Source: Sycobia sp. Sy_11 (Eukaryota; Arthropoda; Insecta; Hymenoptera; Epichrysomallidae). From it: DNA of 64,000 nucleotides. The stretch spans positions 2,177,501 through 2,241,500 of the forward strand of contig JACCIC010000022.1 of NCBI GenBank assembly GCA_018907035.1. The letters are read 5' to 3'. Shown here one piece after another: positions 63,340 through 64,000 of this stretch; the stretch's first letter is position 1; each line of letters begins with the position of its first letter. The translations under genes and the position numbers were made by a program. A model generated the notes under the pieces. That model made no database searches. It saw only the letters and a program-made list of their open reading frames with translations, and was not told the origin of the DNA.

Positions 63340-63378
63340 GCGTGTGCGTGTGTGTGTGTGCGTGTGTGTGTGTGTGGA
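63273..63378. repeat. (TG)n microsatellite
   Basis: About 105 bp of TG repeat with CGTG interruptions in the right third. It is the only long GT/CA array here, and alternating purine-pyrimidine DNA of this kind can adopt Z-DNA. Cys/Val and His/Thr translations are artefacts. Confidence 0.97.
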
Positions 63379-64000
63379 TATGTTTGCTCGATAACATTTT
63401 GGTTTTTCTTTGTTTATCTTTTAAATTTTCTTGCTGTTTTCTCCGGTTTTTCTATTCTATTCTTCAGATAGCTTTATTTTTTTCCTTGATTGCCTAAATT
63501 TTATGTATATATATTTTGATCTAATTCAATGTTGTATTAAACTGCAAGATGGAAACATTTTCCTTTCTATTCTTCTTATAGACTATCTTATACTTCTCGT
63601 TATTTTCTGTATCAGTACCAAAAGCCTCAATACTTCCAAAAATATTACTAGTATTTTATACTGCGCTATAAATACAATTAACTGAGTCTATTATTGGACT
63701 TACGATAAATTTTCACATTTTGTTCATCTTTTCTTTTTGTGTGTATATTTATTCTTCTTCTTTGAGTATAGAATCAATTCATTGCTGTCGATTATGATTT
63801 ACTGTTACTCTAAGATTCTTAAAAGCCTTCTTATTTTTCTGATTGTAACTATTTTGTACTTGGATCTTTTATGAATCATTTCTTATATAATAATATTATA
63901 ATTTAGATTACATATAGCTGTTGAAAAGAATTATCAATTCATACAGTGTATGCAGATTCATAGTAGTTACATGTGTTCAAGATGCAGAGTTTACATATTC
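63379..64000. other. AT-rich non-coding stretch
   Basis: T-rich sequence up to the window edge. No gene was recognised. Confidence 0.55.

Noticed and set aside
63155..63497. Cys/Val-rich and His/Thr-rich frames
   Set aside because: Translations of the (TG)n/(CA)n array.

Overview
This window looks like intergenic or long-intron DNA from an insect, most likely a hymenopteran and possibly an ant. The reasons are an AT-rich background broken by short CpG-dense, GC-rich islands, very many long perfect (GA)n/(CT)n and (TA)n microsatellites, mariner-type DNA transposons, solo LTRs and an I-group non-LTR retrotransposon. The organism is an inference; no host gene is present to confirm it. I found no convincing host protein-coding exon, tRNA or rRNA. 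Most open frames are low-complexity translations of microsatellites or chance frames in GC islands.

Layout. 1-6669: AT-rich non-coding DNA, one GC island (about 3950-4400) and a convergent GA...CT microsatellite pair. 6675-7278: a solo LTR flanked by the 5-bp duplication ATAAA. 7670-8690: a decayed mariner transposase on the minus strand. 10500-11110: a GC island. 12155-12669: an internally deleted mariner relative with one terminal inverted repeat still visible. 13690-28440: AT-rich DNA with many microsatellites and GC islands at about 21640-22320, 23700-24130 and 25480-26860. 28440-28919: a GC-rich block, a short AAGGTGGC array and a diverged 144-bp tandem duplication. 30280-31500: a GC island. 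32930-33556: a second copy of the same solo LTR, inverted, with its own 5-bp duplication AAGAG. 34223-35640 and 37200-38120: the largest CpG-rich islands. 38120-54172: mostly AT-rich DNA with smaller GC islands and TA arrays.

The clearest functional unit is a full-length non-LTR retrotransposon at 54187-59650, bounded by the 14-bp target-site duplication AGAAACTGTCAAAT. Its parts work as one replication machine: an internal Inr+DPE promoter at the very 5' end, a short 5' UTR with a strong hairpin before ORF1, ORF1 (gag-like RNA-binding protein with a CCHC knuckle), ORF2 (AP-type endonuclease, reverse transcriptase, RNase H and a C-terminal Cys/His motif), then a 3' UTR with AATAAA and a poly(A) tail. 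ORF2 is interrupted by a single in-frame TAA between endonuclease and RT; all recognised catalytic residues on both sides are kept, so the copy looks young.

59665-64000: AT-rich non-coding DNA, one GC island (about 60780-61640) and a long (GT)n array at 63273-63378. I did not recognise a wholly new system. The most useful leads are the retrotransposon's promoter, hairpin and stop codon, the paired solo LTRs, the 144-bp duplication and the repeated GA...CT convergent pairs.
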